From Bacteroidota bacterium (GTDB taxonomy: Bacteria > Bacteroidota > Bacteroidia > Flavobacteriales > Flavobacteriaceae), in the NCBI GenBank assembly GCA_018267095.1, contig JAFDZC010000008.1, forward strand, positions 1-64,000: a DNA stretch of 64,000 nt. The letters are read 5' to 3'. Within the stretch, counting starts at the first letter, position 1, and each line of letters begins with the position of its first letter. Shown in pieces: positions 54,101-61,478 of this stretch. A program made the position numbers and the translations under genes. The notes beneath the pieces were generated by a model. It ran no database searches. It was given only the letters and a program-made list of their open reading frames with translations, and had not been told where the DNA came from.

Positions 54101-56724
54101 GCGGAACTTGGTCGTCAAATAATCCAGCCATAGCAACTGTAAGTGCCTCTGGAATTATTACTGCCGTTAGTGCCGGAACTGCCGCAATTGTATACACCGT
54201 TGCAGGAAGTGGTGGATGTTCCAATGCAACTGTTTCAAGAAACATTATCGTTTCAGCACCACCAACCGCTGGAACATTAAATGGAAATCAGAGTATATGT
54301 GTTGGGTCAACAACTACTTTCAACGCCACCGTAAGCGGAGGAACTTGGTCATCAGCAACCCCAACAATTGCAACTGTAAATGCTTCAACTGGAGTAATAA
54401 CAGGAGTTAGTAGCGGTACAACTAACATAGATTATACAGTAACTGGCACCGGGGGCTGTCCTTCGGCCACAGTTTCAAGATCCGTTACCGTTACAAGCCC
54501 TATAGCTGCCGGAAATTTAAGCGGCAATCAAAATATATGCGTCGGAAACACCACTACATTTGTTCCGACAGTAACAGGCGGAACTTGGTCATCCTCAAAC
54601 ACCGCTTTTGCTACTGTTAACAGTTCAGGTTTGATTACCGGAATAGCTGCCGGAAGCGCAACAATAACCTATACGGTAACTGGCAGTGGTGGTTGTCCAA
54701 ATGCTACGGTAACGAGAACTGTGTCGGTAGCAGCTGTTCCAAGTGCCGGAACGCTGAGCGGAACCCAAAATGTTTGTATCGGTTTCTCGACTAATTTTTC
54801 GTCAAGCGTAACCGGTGGAACTTGGTCGTCTTCAAACCCTGCTATTGCTAGTGTAAATGCTTTGGGAGTAGTCATTGGAGTTAGTGCTGGAAACGCCGTT
54901 ATCACTTATACAGTAGCCGGAACCAATGGTTGTGCTAATGGTACAGCCACTCGAAATGTAACCGTATCAGCCAATCCGAGCCCAGGCCTTTTAACTGGAA
55001 CTCAAACGATATGTCAAGGTCAAGTTACAACCTTTGGATCTAGTGTCAGTGGAGGAACTTGGTCATCCTCAAATCCCGCCATAGCAACTATAGATGCAAA
55101 CACAGGGGTAATTGGTGGCGTAACCGCCGGTCAAGTAACCATGACCTATACAGTTGCCGGAACCGGTGGTTGTAATAATGTAACAGCCACCCGAACCTTG
55201 ACCGTAAATCCTAACATTACTCCGACTTTTAATCTCATTACCCATGTTTGTCAGGGAGAGACAATTCCAGCTTTTCCTACTACATCAACAAACGGTATTA
55301 CCGGAACTTGGGATTTGCCACCCAATAATATGAGTACAACTACCTATACATTTAACCCAACTGCTGGTCAGTGTGCGGTTTTTGCCCAACATACAATCAC
55401 TATTGATATACCAGTAACTCCATTGTTTGATTTAGTGGCGCCGGTATGTTTAGGATCGACCGCCCCAGTTTTACCAACAGCTTCCAACAACACACCTCCT
55501 ATAACAGGTACTTGGTCACCTCCAACTGTCAGTACGGCTACCATCGGCTCAACCATGTACACCTTCATACCAGATCCAGGGCAGTGTGTCGTGACATCGT
55601 CACCTACACGATTAATGGTTACAGTTTTACCTATAGTTACGCCTGATTTCCCGGCTTTGGCAACAATTTGTGAGGGAGATACGGCACCGGTGTTAGGGAA
55701 TACTTCTCCTAATGGAATTTCTGGAACTTGGTCACCAGCAACGGTAAGTAATACACTAGATCAAAACTATACTTTTACACCAAATCCAGGACAGTGTGCC
55801 AATACACAAACGCTAAGCATGACCATTACTCGAAAAATCAATCCGGACTTTGCAGCTATACCAGCATTTTGTAAAGATACTCCGGCACCAGTTCTCGGTT
55901 TAATGTCGCCAAACGGAGTTACAGGAACTTGGTTTCCGTCGGTCATAGACAATACCATTAGTGGAGATTTTGATTATATTTTCACACCCGATGCTACTCA
56001 GTGTGCGAATCCACAAAGCTTGACCGTAACTATTACGGAACCGACTGTACCCGATTTTAGTGATTTTGGGGTCTGTGTTGGTTCAACACCACCATTATTA
56101 AGTCCAATTTCAGCCAATGGGATTACCGGAAGTTGGAATCCACCAGTAGTTGATAATATCGTTAATGGTAGTTATGTGTTTACCCCAGATATAGGTCAAT
56201 GCGCTACCAGCAGAACCATTAATGTTACAATAAACCAATATACGCTGACCTCAATCGATGGTTTTGTAACCAATTATTTTGATGAAAATCAAATCATAAC
56301 CATACTAGCTACCAGTGCAGGTAACTATTTATACCAACTCGATTACGGACCACCGCAGGAAGAAAATGTTTTCCAAAATGTAAGCCCGGGTATTCATACG
56401 ATTAAAGTAATTGATGCCAACGGATGTTCCAGTTCATTAACCGATCAGGTATTGGTGGTAAATTATCCTAAATTCTTTACGCCTAACGATGACAATTATA
56501 ATGACACTTGGAATATTGACGGGCTTAGCGATCAAGATGGTTGTGTTATTTCAATTTTTGACCGATACGGAAAACTGCTCAAACAAATCAGTCCGAAAGG
56601 CACAGGTTGGGACGGAACTTACAACGGAGAACGCATGCCTTCAACCGATTATTGGTTTACGGTTGAGTATAACGAAAAAGGAACGCGGAAAACCTTTAAA
56701 TCGCATTTTTCACTCAAGAGATAA
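51154..56724 (+). CDS. giant Ig-repeat surface protein with T9SS type B sorting domain
   Basis: A 1856-residue protein. Residues 1-23 are a signal peptide (FKNLFVLFIFLVSSTGFAQ). Two related beta-sandwich domains, each with an NG(N/D)F near the start and a GNDFA(M/I)DD end, lie at about 24-215 and 365-545. SprB/PKD-like segments lie between them. Then come six Big2-like Ig repeats (period about 79 residues) and six HYR/SprB-like units with a GITGTW core. The C-terminal 90 residues are a T9SS type B (gliding motility-associated) domain: YPKFFTPNDDNYNDTWNI, then ISIFDRYGKLLKQISP. A surface adhesin role is likely. The ATG at 51154 replaces a TTG at 51145. Confidence 0.9.
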   Translation: MTYQFKNLFVLFIFLVSSTGFAQNLLSNGNFESGGNGVGFNINSCCYNQINPPFSGNTAPGNYAVTNNPQPMNTANFLSFGDHTTGTGNMLVVDGTNTGGQQRFWRAGNTGGGVCGLTVGTTYTFSFWIRSASSTVINQATQAQINIQWNNANNITRTSTNSTTGSGDILVPLPPTGWQQVVYTFVPTNACVNIEMYNNNTNVAGNDFAMDDVMVLAPPQPLSLTYSITNPTCPTNTNATLFGYGIGGTPPYTNYALSGPVNIPTSATGQFTGLAPGNYSITVTDSNGGTQTQNGIVIPNAPDMSLTATQTTICAGASTTITASGGMTTYNWSSDVPDSSMAATGSPQTVSPTQTTTYTVTSTSVRSENLIYNGDFFLGNAGFTSDYTYYPTNTSLVQKAYGVVSNSNSWETAFASCTEHTGSAGSKMLVVDGSTSNGGNDAFWCQTVPVTPGQNYSLTYYLQALATPANASIQIKINGVAVGGSSSTSATTCTWTQAPAINWNSGANTTANICFYDLTTSASGNDFAIDDITFSRTNNCNLSKSITITVTNSIVLNIVDPPAVCAPGTVNITAPSVIGAGSTAGTTFTYWTNAAGTNALPFATAQAITTSGTYYIKSTLGSCSVIKPVVVSIVNGSSVPQPTVTSPVRYCVGSVAVPLTATPAAGGTLNWYTAATGGSPLAGPPTPTTTANGITTYYVSQTIGGCESTRQDIMVYVGAQLSLVCDPSQRTTNPPTSVFFDWNNIPGPPVYNYSYSINGGPTITGSTNISSFEVFGVADGQSVTFTILSANGYPCINSVSSTCNNCATTTTPTFTLPSSICNGSTPPALPTTSNNGITGTWTPSVISNTTNGSYTFFPNSSSTCANSFVKTITISNPPNAGTLNGNQNICVGSTTPFSTSATGGTWSSDNTAIATVNASNGNVTGVSPGSATITYTVVGTGGCANATATRTITVTAAPNAGTLSGGQNICIGQTTSFTTTVSGGTWSSNNPAIATVSASGIITAVSAGTAAIVYTVAGSGGCSNATVSRNIIVSAPPTAGTLNGNQSICVGSTTTFNATVSGGTWSSATPTIATVNASTGVITGVSSGTTNIDYTVTGTGGCPSATVSRSVTVTSPIAAGNLSGNQNICVGNTTTFVPTVTGGTWSSSNTAFATVNSSGLITGIAAGSATITYTVTGSGGCPNATVTRTVSVAAVPSAGTLSGTQNVCIGFSTNFSSSVTGGTWSSSNPAIASVNALGVVIGVSAGNAVITYTVAGTNGCANGTATRNVTVSANPSPGLLTGTQTICQGQVTTFGSSVSGGTWSSSNPAIATIDANTGVIGGVTAGQVTMTYTVAGTGGCNNVTATRTLTVNPNITPTFNLITHVCQGETIPAFPTTSTNGITGTWDLPPNNMSTTTYTFNPTAGQCAVFAQHTITIDIPVTPLFDLVAPVCLGSTAPVLPTASNNTPPITGTWSPPTVSTATIGSTMYTFIPDPGQCVVTSSPTRLMVTVLPIVTPDFPALATICEGDTAPVLGNTSPNGISGTWSPATVSNTLDQNYTFTPNPGQCANTQTLSMTITRKINPDFAAIPAFCKDTPAPVLGLMSPNGVTGTWFPSVIDNTISGDFDYIFTPDATQCANPQSLTVTITEPTVPDFSDFGVCVGSTPPLLSPISANGITGSWNPPVVDNIVNGSYVFTPDIGQCATSRTINVTINQYTLTSIDGFVTNYFDENQIITILATSAGNYLYQLDYGPPQEENVFQNVSPGIHTIKVIDANGCSSSLTDQVLVVNYPKFFTPNDDNYNDTWNIDGLSDQDGCVISIFDRYGKLLKQISPKGTGWDGTYNGERMPSTDYWFTVEYNEKGTRKTFKSHFSLKR
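53782..55211 (+). repeat. six tandem Ig (Big2-like) repeats of about 237 bases within the giant surface gene
   Basis: Units begin near 53782, 54022, 54259, 54498, 54735 and 54972. Each encodes AG(T/N/L)L(N/S/T)G(N/G/T)Q then GGTWSS, a core, and YTV(A/V/T)G. The unit protein sequences are similar but not identical, so this is an old amplification. Good candidates for recombination between strains. Confidence 0.85.
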
Positions 56725-56729
56725 AAACA

Positions 56730-56760
56730 AAAAAGCTTCCTTTTCGGGAAGCTTTTTTTT
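56730..56760 (+). terminator. terminator after the giant surface gene
   Basis: Hairpin AAGCTTCC / GGAAGCTT with loop TTTTCG and a run of T, 6 bases past the stop. Confidence 0.88.
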
Positions 56761-56774
56761 AATAAAAACTCAAT

Positions 56775-57185
56775 TTAATTCAACTGATAAGTTACCGAAA
56801 TCTTGGTGTTGAGTAATTTGGATATCGGGCAATTGGCCTCGGCATCTTTGACCAATTCCTCAAATTTAGCAGCATCAATACCATCTACTTGAGCAGACAA
56901 TGTTAAGTTAGAAGCTACAATACTGCCGTCTTCAAAGACAATCTCACAATCGGTTTTGAGTTCAGTAGCAGTGAATCCGGCAGCTTGTAAATTAAAGGCC
57001 AATTTCATTGAAAAACAGCCCGCATGTGCTGCACCAATAAGCTCTTCAGGATTGGTTCCAATGCCGTTTTCAAATCGAGAACCAAAGGAATATTGTGTCT
57101 GATTGAGCACCGTGCTTTGTGTGGTTAAATGTCCTTTGCCGTCTTTTCCGGAACCGTTCCAAACGGCTGTCGCTTTGCGTTTCAT
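56775..57185 (-). CDS. osmC: OsmC family peroxiredoxin
   Basis: A 136-residue protein of the Ohr/OsmC fold. MKRKATAVWNGSGKDGKG at the start; the first reactive Cys in NPEELIGAAHAGCFSMKLAF (about residue 57); the second in KDAEANCPISKLLNTKISV (about 121). Both catalytic Cys are present. It reduces organic hydroperoxides. It ends the divergent stress unit led by the DJ-1/PfpI gene; the gap from the NAD(P)-binding gene is 74 bases. Confidence 0.92.
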   Translation of the reverse strand: MKRKATAVWNGSGKDGKGHLTTQSTVLNQTQYSFGSRFENGIGTNPEELIGAAHAGCFSMKLAFNLQAAGFTATELKTDCEIVFEDGSIVASNLTLSAQVDGIDAAKFEELVKDAEANCPISKLLNTKISVTYQLN

Positions 57186-57259
57186 ACCTAAATATTTTAT
57201 GTTTGATTAAAATTACAAAATGTTGTTTTGCTTGATTGCTTTTGTCTAATTTTTATGAA

Positions 57260-57889
57260 TTATTTAGTTAAATAAGCCCACACAAAATTCGGATGATGTC
57301 CATCTCTGCGCACCATTTTCACCCAAAGCAAAGTTAAGTGTTCTAAGTGTAAAGCTTGATCTAATTTACCTGTATCAACGGTTTCAAAACCCAAATCTAA
57401 ATTGAATTGCGCTACTGTTGTTTTGGCCACTGCATCATTTCCGGCGATCATCATTACGGGCTTAACGTTGTAATCTGGATAACTGCTGTCGGCAAAATTT
57501 TCAAATCCGTAAATGGTAAAAGCTTTTACCACCCGGGCATTGACGGCCCATTGTTGCACTTTTTCAGAACCCGAAATTTCGCTGTTTAATCCATGAGAAA
57601 TACCCGGACCAACTGGATTGGTGCAATCAACTAAAACTTGCTGATTGAAATGGATATTTTTCAGAATAGCTTCATTCGCCTGAAAAGGGGTGGCCAAAAA
57701 AACTACATCGCTTTTATCAACTGCTGGTTGTATATTCATCACCGAAAAATTCGGATTTTGCGCAAGCGCTTTTTGTACGGTTTCAGAACTAGCATCCTCA
57801 GTACCCACTGTTATTTCATGACCTTTTTGCTGCAAACGGTTCGCGAGTGCAAAACCCACATTCCCTATACCTATAAATGCGATTTTCAT
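57260..57889 (-). CDS. NAD(P)-binding protein of the F420-dependent NADP reductase-like family
   Basis: A 209-residue Rossmann protein. The nucleotide motif is MKIAFIGIGNVGFALANRL (GxGxxG, residues 7-12), followed by EITVGTED at the end of the second strand. NPVGPGISHGLNS and RVVKAFTIYGFENFADSSYPDYN (about 113-135) agree with NADPH:F420 reductase-like and ketopantoate-reductase-like proteins. Flavobacteria are not known to use F420, so a quinone or aldehyde is a more likely substrate. It overlaps the DJ-1/PfpI gene by 4 bases. Confidence 0.82.
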   Translation of the reverse strand: MKIAFIGIGNVGFALANRLQQKGHEITVGTEDASSETVQKALAQNPNFSVMNIQPAVDKSDVVFLATPFQANEAILKNIHFNQQVLVDCTNPVGPGISHGLNSEISGSEKVQQWAVNARVVKAFTIYGFENFADSSYPDYNVKPVMMIAGNDAVAKTTVAQFNLDLGFETVDTGKLDQALHLEHLTLLWVKMVRRDGHHPNFVWAYLTK

Positions 57890-58650
57890 ACGTTTTTTTC
57901 TAAAAGTTCAACAACCAATTGTGCTGCCGCAGCCCCCGAATTTTGCTGTTGCCCGGTAATGAGGTTTCCGTCTTGAATAGCATAAGCGCTAAACGGAGCT
58001 GCCACTTTAAAATGAGTATTATTGATTTTTCTGGCTTCTGATTCAATTCGATACGGCTGAATTTTCATACCTACAGCTTGATCGGCAAAATCTTCTTCGG
58101 CATCAGCAAATCCGGTCCAGGTTTTTCCGTTGACCAACAGCGCTCCGTCTGACTTTTTCGCATCGAGTAAAAGAGTGGTAGAATGACATACGGCAGCAGA
58201 AGGTTTTCCGGATTCATAAAAGGATACAAACAATTTTTCAAGCTCGGTATTACCTCTAAAAGTATACATCGGCCCTTGACCACCCACTAAAAAAATGGCG
58301 ACAAATTCATCTGGATTTACTTCGATAAGTTTGGGCGTTTGCTTTAACAAATCTTGAAACCATGCTTGCTGCATATAGCCCAAAGTAATGACATCATTTG
58401 CCGAATAGCCACTCGGATCGGTTGGGTCAGAATAAGTATCCATTTGCAAAGCCCCACCTTGGGTTGAAGCTAAAACAACTTCATATCCGGCCTCTTGAAA
58501 TACGCGCAACGGATGCGTCAGTTCAGCAGCCCAAAAACCAATGGGCCATCCGGTTTGCTCGCTGACAGCAGGAGAACTGGCCACCATTAAAATTTTTCCT
58601 TTGCTCGGCGCACCGTGAAAATGTACATAATTGTTTACTTCTTGTATCAT
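57886..58650 (-). CDS. DJ-1/PfpI family protein, Hsp31-like (glyoxalase/chaperone class)
   Basis: A 254-residue type 1 glutamine amidotransferase-like protein. The nucleophile elbow is KPSAAVCHSTTLLL (Cys about residue 150), and FLVGGQGPMYTF (about 116-127) is the oxyanion strand. GFWAAELTHPLRVFQEAGYEVV near 42-63 includes the Glu and the Hsp31 pattern. Members act as glutathione-independent glyoxalase III or as deglycases and chaperones. It is first in the minus-strand stress unit and divergent from the HxlR gene. With mgsA also in this window, a link to methylglyoxal detoxification is plausible but inferred. Confidence 0.85.
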   Translation of the reverse strand: MIQEVNNYVHFHGAPSKGKILMVASSPAVSEQTGWPIGFWAAELTHPLRVFQEAGYEVVLASTQGGALQMDTYSDPTDPSGYSANDVITLGYMQQAWFQDLLKQTPKLIEVNPDEFVAIFLVGGQGPMYTFRGNTELEKLFVSFYESGKPSAAVCHSTTLLLDAKKSDGALLVNGKTWTGFADAEEDFADQAVGMKIQPYRIESEARKINNTHFKVAAPFSAYAIQDGNLITGQQQNSGAAAAQLVVELLEKNV

Positions 58651-58676
58651 GATGTTATTTTATTAGTTTTACAAGA

Positions 58677-58710
58677 CAAAACTAAAACACAAAACCATTG
58701 ATAACTACAA
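58677..58710 (-). promoter_or_regulatory. promoter of the DJ-1/PfpI unit: TTG, 23-base spacer, TAGTTTTG
   Basis: Minus strand: TTG (58708-58710) and TAGTTTTG (58677-58684), 23 bases apart, 27 bases before the ATG at 58650. It lies next to the TGTAAGTA repeats of the divergent regulator. Confidence 0.42.
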
Positions 58711-58721
58711 CTGCGTATCAT

Positions 58722-58748
58722 TGTAAGTAACTAACAAAAATGTAAGTA
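58722..58748. promoter_or_regulatory. TGTAAGTA direct repeats, candidate HxlR operator
   Basis: TGTAAGTA occurs at 58722-58729 and 58741-58748, start to start 19 bases, close to two DNA turns. The second copy runs into the HxlR start codon. A plausible binding site for autoregulation and for control of the divergent DJ-1 unit; not proven. Confidence 0.4.
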
Positions 58749-59098
58749 TGCCTGATTTTGTACAAGACAATCACTTATTCCATAACCCGGTTGAATTTGC
58801 GATGAGTAAAATAGGAGGGACCTACAAAATTCCTTTGCTCTGGAGACTTAAGGACAAAAACTGGCGGTTCAGTGAATTGCAAAAAAGTTTGTCACACGCC
58901 TCAGACAGAATGTTGTCTAAAGCGCTCAAAGAATTGGTACAAGACGGATACATCACCAAAGCTGTGTTTGCCGAAGTTCCGCCCAGAGTAGAATATTCTA
59001 TTACCGAAAGAGGCCTTAGAGCCATTCCGGTGATTGAAACTTTGCGCAATTACGGCTTGACTTTAATTGATGAATTCGAGGTGAATCACAAAAAGTGA
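58748..59098 (+). CDS. HxlR family transcriptional regulator without cysteine
   Basis: A 116-residue winged-helix protein. NPVEFAMSKIGGTYKIPLLWRL, FSELQKSLSHASDRMLSKALKELVQDGYITK (recognition helix about 45-63), and VPPRVEYSITERGLRAIPVIETL are the HxlR pattern. No Cys is present in the whole sequence, unlike redox members such as YodB and HypR that sense quinones or electrophiles through a Cys. The gene is divergent from the DJ-1/PfpI, NAD(P)-binding and OsmC unit, and probably represses it. Its stop abuts the stop of the maleate isomerase gene with no gap. Confidence 0.9.
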   Translation: MPDFVQDNHLFHNPVEFAMSKIGGTYKIPLLWRLKDKNWRFSELQKSLSHASDRMLSKALKELVQDGYITKAVFAEVPPRVEYSITERGLRAIPVIETLRNYGLTLIDEFEVNHKK

Positions 59099-59848
59099 TT
59101 AATATTTTCCGTTGAGTAATTCGCCGCCTATGGTTGATTTGGCTTCAATACCGAGCTTTTTCATCATTTCATAAGTCGTACAAACCGCAGCCGAAGTGAC
59201 CGGAATACCGCATTCAGCCTGCATCAAATCAATCGCTTCTAAAGAGGGCATCTGCACACAAGCCGAAGCCACGAGCACATCAACATCAGTCAAATCTAAT
59301 TGCTTGTAAATGTTGAGCAAATTCAGCGGATTCTGCGCAGCCACTTCTAAATTATCCGGAATCTCCAGCGCAATACTTTCTTTGACTTTGATGCCTTGAT
59401 GCTCAATATAATCGACCACTTTATCGGTCAAGGGTCGCATATAAGGTGTAATAATCGAAATCTGCTTCGCCCCTAAAACTTTTAATCCATTGATGAGTGC
59501 ACCAGCCGAAGTTACAATTGGAGTAGGAAAGCCGTTGGCAATGGTTTGTTGATGCAAATTCACTTCAGAAACGCAGTGATAACCGCGTCCCATGCTCATA
59601 ATCGCCACCAAACAAGCATAACCCATCACATCAACATGCGCATCTGAAAGTTCGGTAGCGCATTTTAAACTCATGGCATCCATAGCCGCGAGTTCTTCTT
59701 GGGTGACTTTTTTCATGCGCATTCGGCTGCTGTGAAACGTAAATCGTTCGGGCAAAATAGTCTCGCGTGCTTTAAAAATAGCCGGAATTTCAGTCTCCAT
59801 AGTGACATTAGACGAAGGCACAATTTGACCAATTCTATATTTTTTCAT
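59099..59848 (-). CDS. maleate cis-trans isomerase (Asp/Glu racemase superfamily)
   Basis: A 249-residue protein. MKKYRIGQIVPSSNVTMETEIP at the start is typical of maleate isomerase and arylmalonate decarboxylase relatives. The two active-site Cys are in GYACLVAIMSMG (about residue 79) and VLVASACVQMPS (about 197), with VTSAGALINGLK between them. It would turn maleate into fumarate without cofactor. It is the last gene of the gentisate-type block, 5 bases after the small secreted-protein gene. Arylmalonate decarboxylase has only one of these two Cys, so isomerase is preferred. Confidence 0.85.
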   Translation of the reverse strand: MKKYRIGQIVPSSNVTMETEIPAIFKARETILPERFTFHSSRMRMKKVTQEELAAMDAMSLKCATELSDAHVDVMGYACLVAIMSMGRGYHCVSEVNLHQQTIANGFPTPIVTSAGALINGLKVLGAKQISIITPYMRPLTDKVVDYIEHQGIKVKESIALEIPDNLEVAAQNPLNLLNIYKQLDLTDVDVLVASACVQMPSLEAIDLMQAECGIPVTSAAVCTTYEMMKKLGIEAKSTIGGELLNGKY

Positions 59849-59853
59849 TTTTG

Positions 59854-60504
59854 CTATTTAATAGGTTTCCAGATTTCTCGGGTTACTGTTTTTTTCAAGT
59901 TCTTTTCAATGATATGCAAGACCAATTCAGTCTCGGTTTTGTGTTGTTCTGTTGCTATGCTCTGCAATTTTGTGTTAGAATCGGTAAAAATGGCAGCTAA
60001 ATCAATTTTCCAGTTTTTCTCTTCAAAAAATTGCAAATAAAAGTTTTGAGGCTTACTCATGACAACTATTTGCGCTGTTGCAGTTTTATCAACTACTTTA
60101 ATGTTGGTGATGGTACTACCGGCAATTGGTGGTTTACCAATCAATCCGTTTGAAATGCAATAAGCCAATAAACTCGCTCCGTCAAATGATTGTACCTCTT
60201 CTTTGGTTGCCTTGTGACGAATTACCAAAATCATCAGTTTATCAAAAACACGTGTTTGAGCAATTTGCGTTGAATCAGCGTTTTTAATCCAGCCTAAAAT
60301 ATTATTGAAATAATTAATCGTGCTTTGATCGACATATTTTACGGCTTCAGAACCATTCCCATTGGTCAAGGCCATTCTATAATTTTCAAAAGCTGAATTG
60401 ACTAATTGTTGTTGATTAAGTACTTTCGTTTTCTTTTTTTGGGCTTGAGAATAACCACAAAAAATGAGGAAAAACGGAATCAAAACAAACTTAATTACTT
60501 TCAT
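59854..60504 (-). CDS. secreted protein of unknown function
   Basis: A 216-residue protein with a signal peptide (MKVIKFVLIPFFLIFCGYSQAQ). The mature part reads like an NTF2/SnoaL-type or DUF4878-like cone domain (NSAFENYRMALTNGNGSEAV near residue 38; FYLQFFEEKNWKIDLAA near 158), which is a guess. It is inserted between FAH hydrolase (4-base overlap) and maleate isomerase. No role in the pathway is evident. Confidence 0.72.
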   Translation of the reverse strand: MKVIKFVLIPFFLIFCGYSQAQKKKTKVLNQQQLVNSAFENYRMALTNGNGSEAVKYVDQSTINYFNNILGWIKNADSTQIAQTRVFDKLMILVIRHKATKEEVQSFDGASLLAYCISNGLIGKPPIAGSTITNIKVVDKTATAQIVVMSKPQNFYLQFFEEKNWKIDLAAIFTDSNTKLQSIATEQHKTETELVLHIIEKNLKKTVTREIWKPIK

Positions 60505-61409
60505 ATTTCTTTAACCGTATTGACAATGGTTCCGATTTTTTCAACGGTCGCTTCAATCACATCACCGTCGTACATCCATTCTTGCGGGTCGCGTCCGGCA
60601 CCCACTCCAGAAGGCGTTCCTGTGGCAATGATATCACCGGGTTCAATTGTAAACACCGTACTCAAATCTTCGATCAAATCATTGATGTTAAACAACATAA
60701 ACTTGGTGTTGGCATTTTGCTTTTCAATACCATTTACTTTGAGACTCAAATTTAAATTGTGCGGATTTTCAATTTCGTCTTTGGTCACCAAATACGGACC
60801 CATCGGCGCAAAAGTATCTTGGCCTTTTGAGACGATCCATTGACCTTCGCGACGGCAATCGCGTGCCGAAATATCATTAATCACCGTATAGCCAAAAACA
60901 TAATCCATCGCCTCGGCTTTTGGAACATATTTACCGGTTTTACCAATGACCACAGCCAATTCTACTTCCCAATCTAATTGGGCTGTTAATTTAGTATTTT
61001 TGATGATCTGAGTGTTGGTAGCGGTAACTGTAGTGGGTGGTTTTGAAAAAATAATCGGTTTTTGCGGTAGTTTTCCGGTGGTATCTAAAGTTCTGGCGCT
61101 TTCAGCCACATGTTCGGTATAATTAAGCCCGATACCGATGATATTTTTGCGTGGTTTTGGAATCGGTGCCAACAAAGTCACTTCGCTGAGTGGAACACCA
61201 ATTTTAGCAATGTATTCATGTGGTGTATCGGCCAGTAAATCGTTGATTTCGTCTATGACTTCAATACCCATATCAATCAAATCGAGCATATCATCGGGCA
61301 ACGGAAAATTAACGACATCGCCAAAATCTTCCATATCAATCACTAAATCATTCCATAAGAAACCCAATCGCGGCGCTTGGTCGTTGTGGGTGTAGGTGAG
61401 TAATTTCAT
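60501..61409 (-). CDS. fumarylacetoacetate hydrolase family protein, candidate maleylpyruvate/fumarylpyruvate hydrolase
   Basis: A 302-residue protein. The FAH domain (about 85-300) shows the metal-binding Glu residues in LDWEVELAVVIGKTGKY and the catalytic pattern NIIGIGLNYTEHVAES, KPIIFSKPPTTV, YTVINDISARDCRRE, and TGTPSGVGAGRDP. The N-terminal 70 residues are the small accessory domain. Family members hydrolyse acylpyruvates. With gentisate dioxygenase upstream and maleate isomerase downstream, maleylpyruvate to maleate plus pyruvate is the likely reaction (inference). Confidence 0.86.
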   Translation of the reverse strand: MKLLTYTHNDQAPRLGFLWNDLVIDMEDFGDVVNFPLPDDMLDLIDMGIEVIDEINDLLADTPHEYIAKIGVPLSEVTLLAPIPKPRKNIIGIGLNYTEHVAESARTLDTTGKLPQKPIIFSKPPTTVTATNTQIIKNTKLTAQLDWEVELAVVIGKTGKYVPKAEAMDYVFGYTVINDISARDCRREGQWIVSKGQDTFAPMGPYLVTKDEIENPHNLNLSLKVNGIEKQNANTKFMLFNINDLIEDLSTVFTIEPGDIIATGTPSGVGAGRDPQEWMYDGDVIEATVEKIGTIVNTVKEI

Positions 61410-61431
61410 TATTTTGTTTTTATAATTTTTA

Positions 61432-61462
61432 AACCTACAAGGTTTTGAAAAAATTGCAGGTT
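61432..61462. other. hairpin between creD and FAH genes
   Basis: AACCTACAA / TTGCAGGTT, nine base pairs with one mismatch and a 13-base loop. It lies 17 bases past the creD stop and 23 bases before the FAH start, so it could attenuate or terminate transcription from creD. Confidence 0.45.
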
Positions 61463-61478
61463 GGTTTAAGTTAATTTA

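Noticed and set aside
53782-55211. Tandem repeats as CRISPR or a non-coding satellite
   Set aside because: The repeats are in frame within one open reading frame and encode Ig-like domains.
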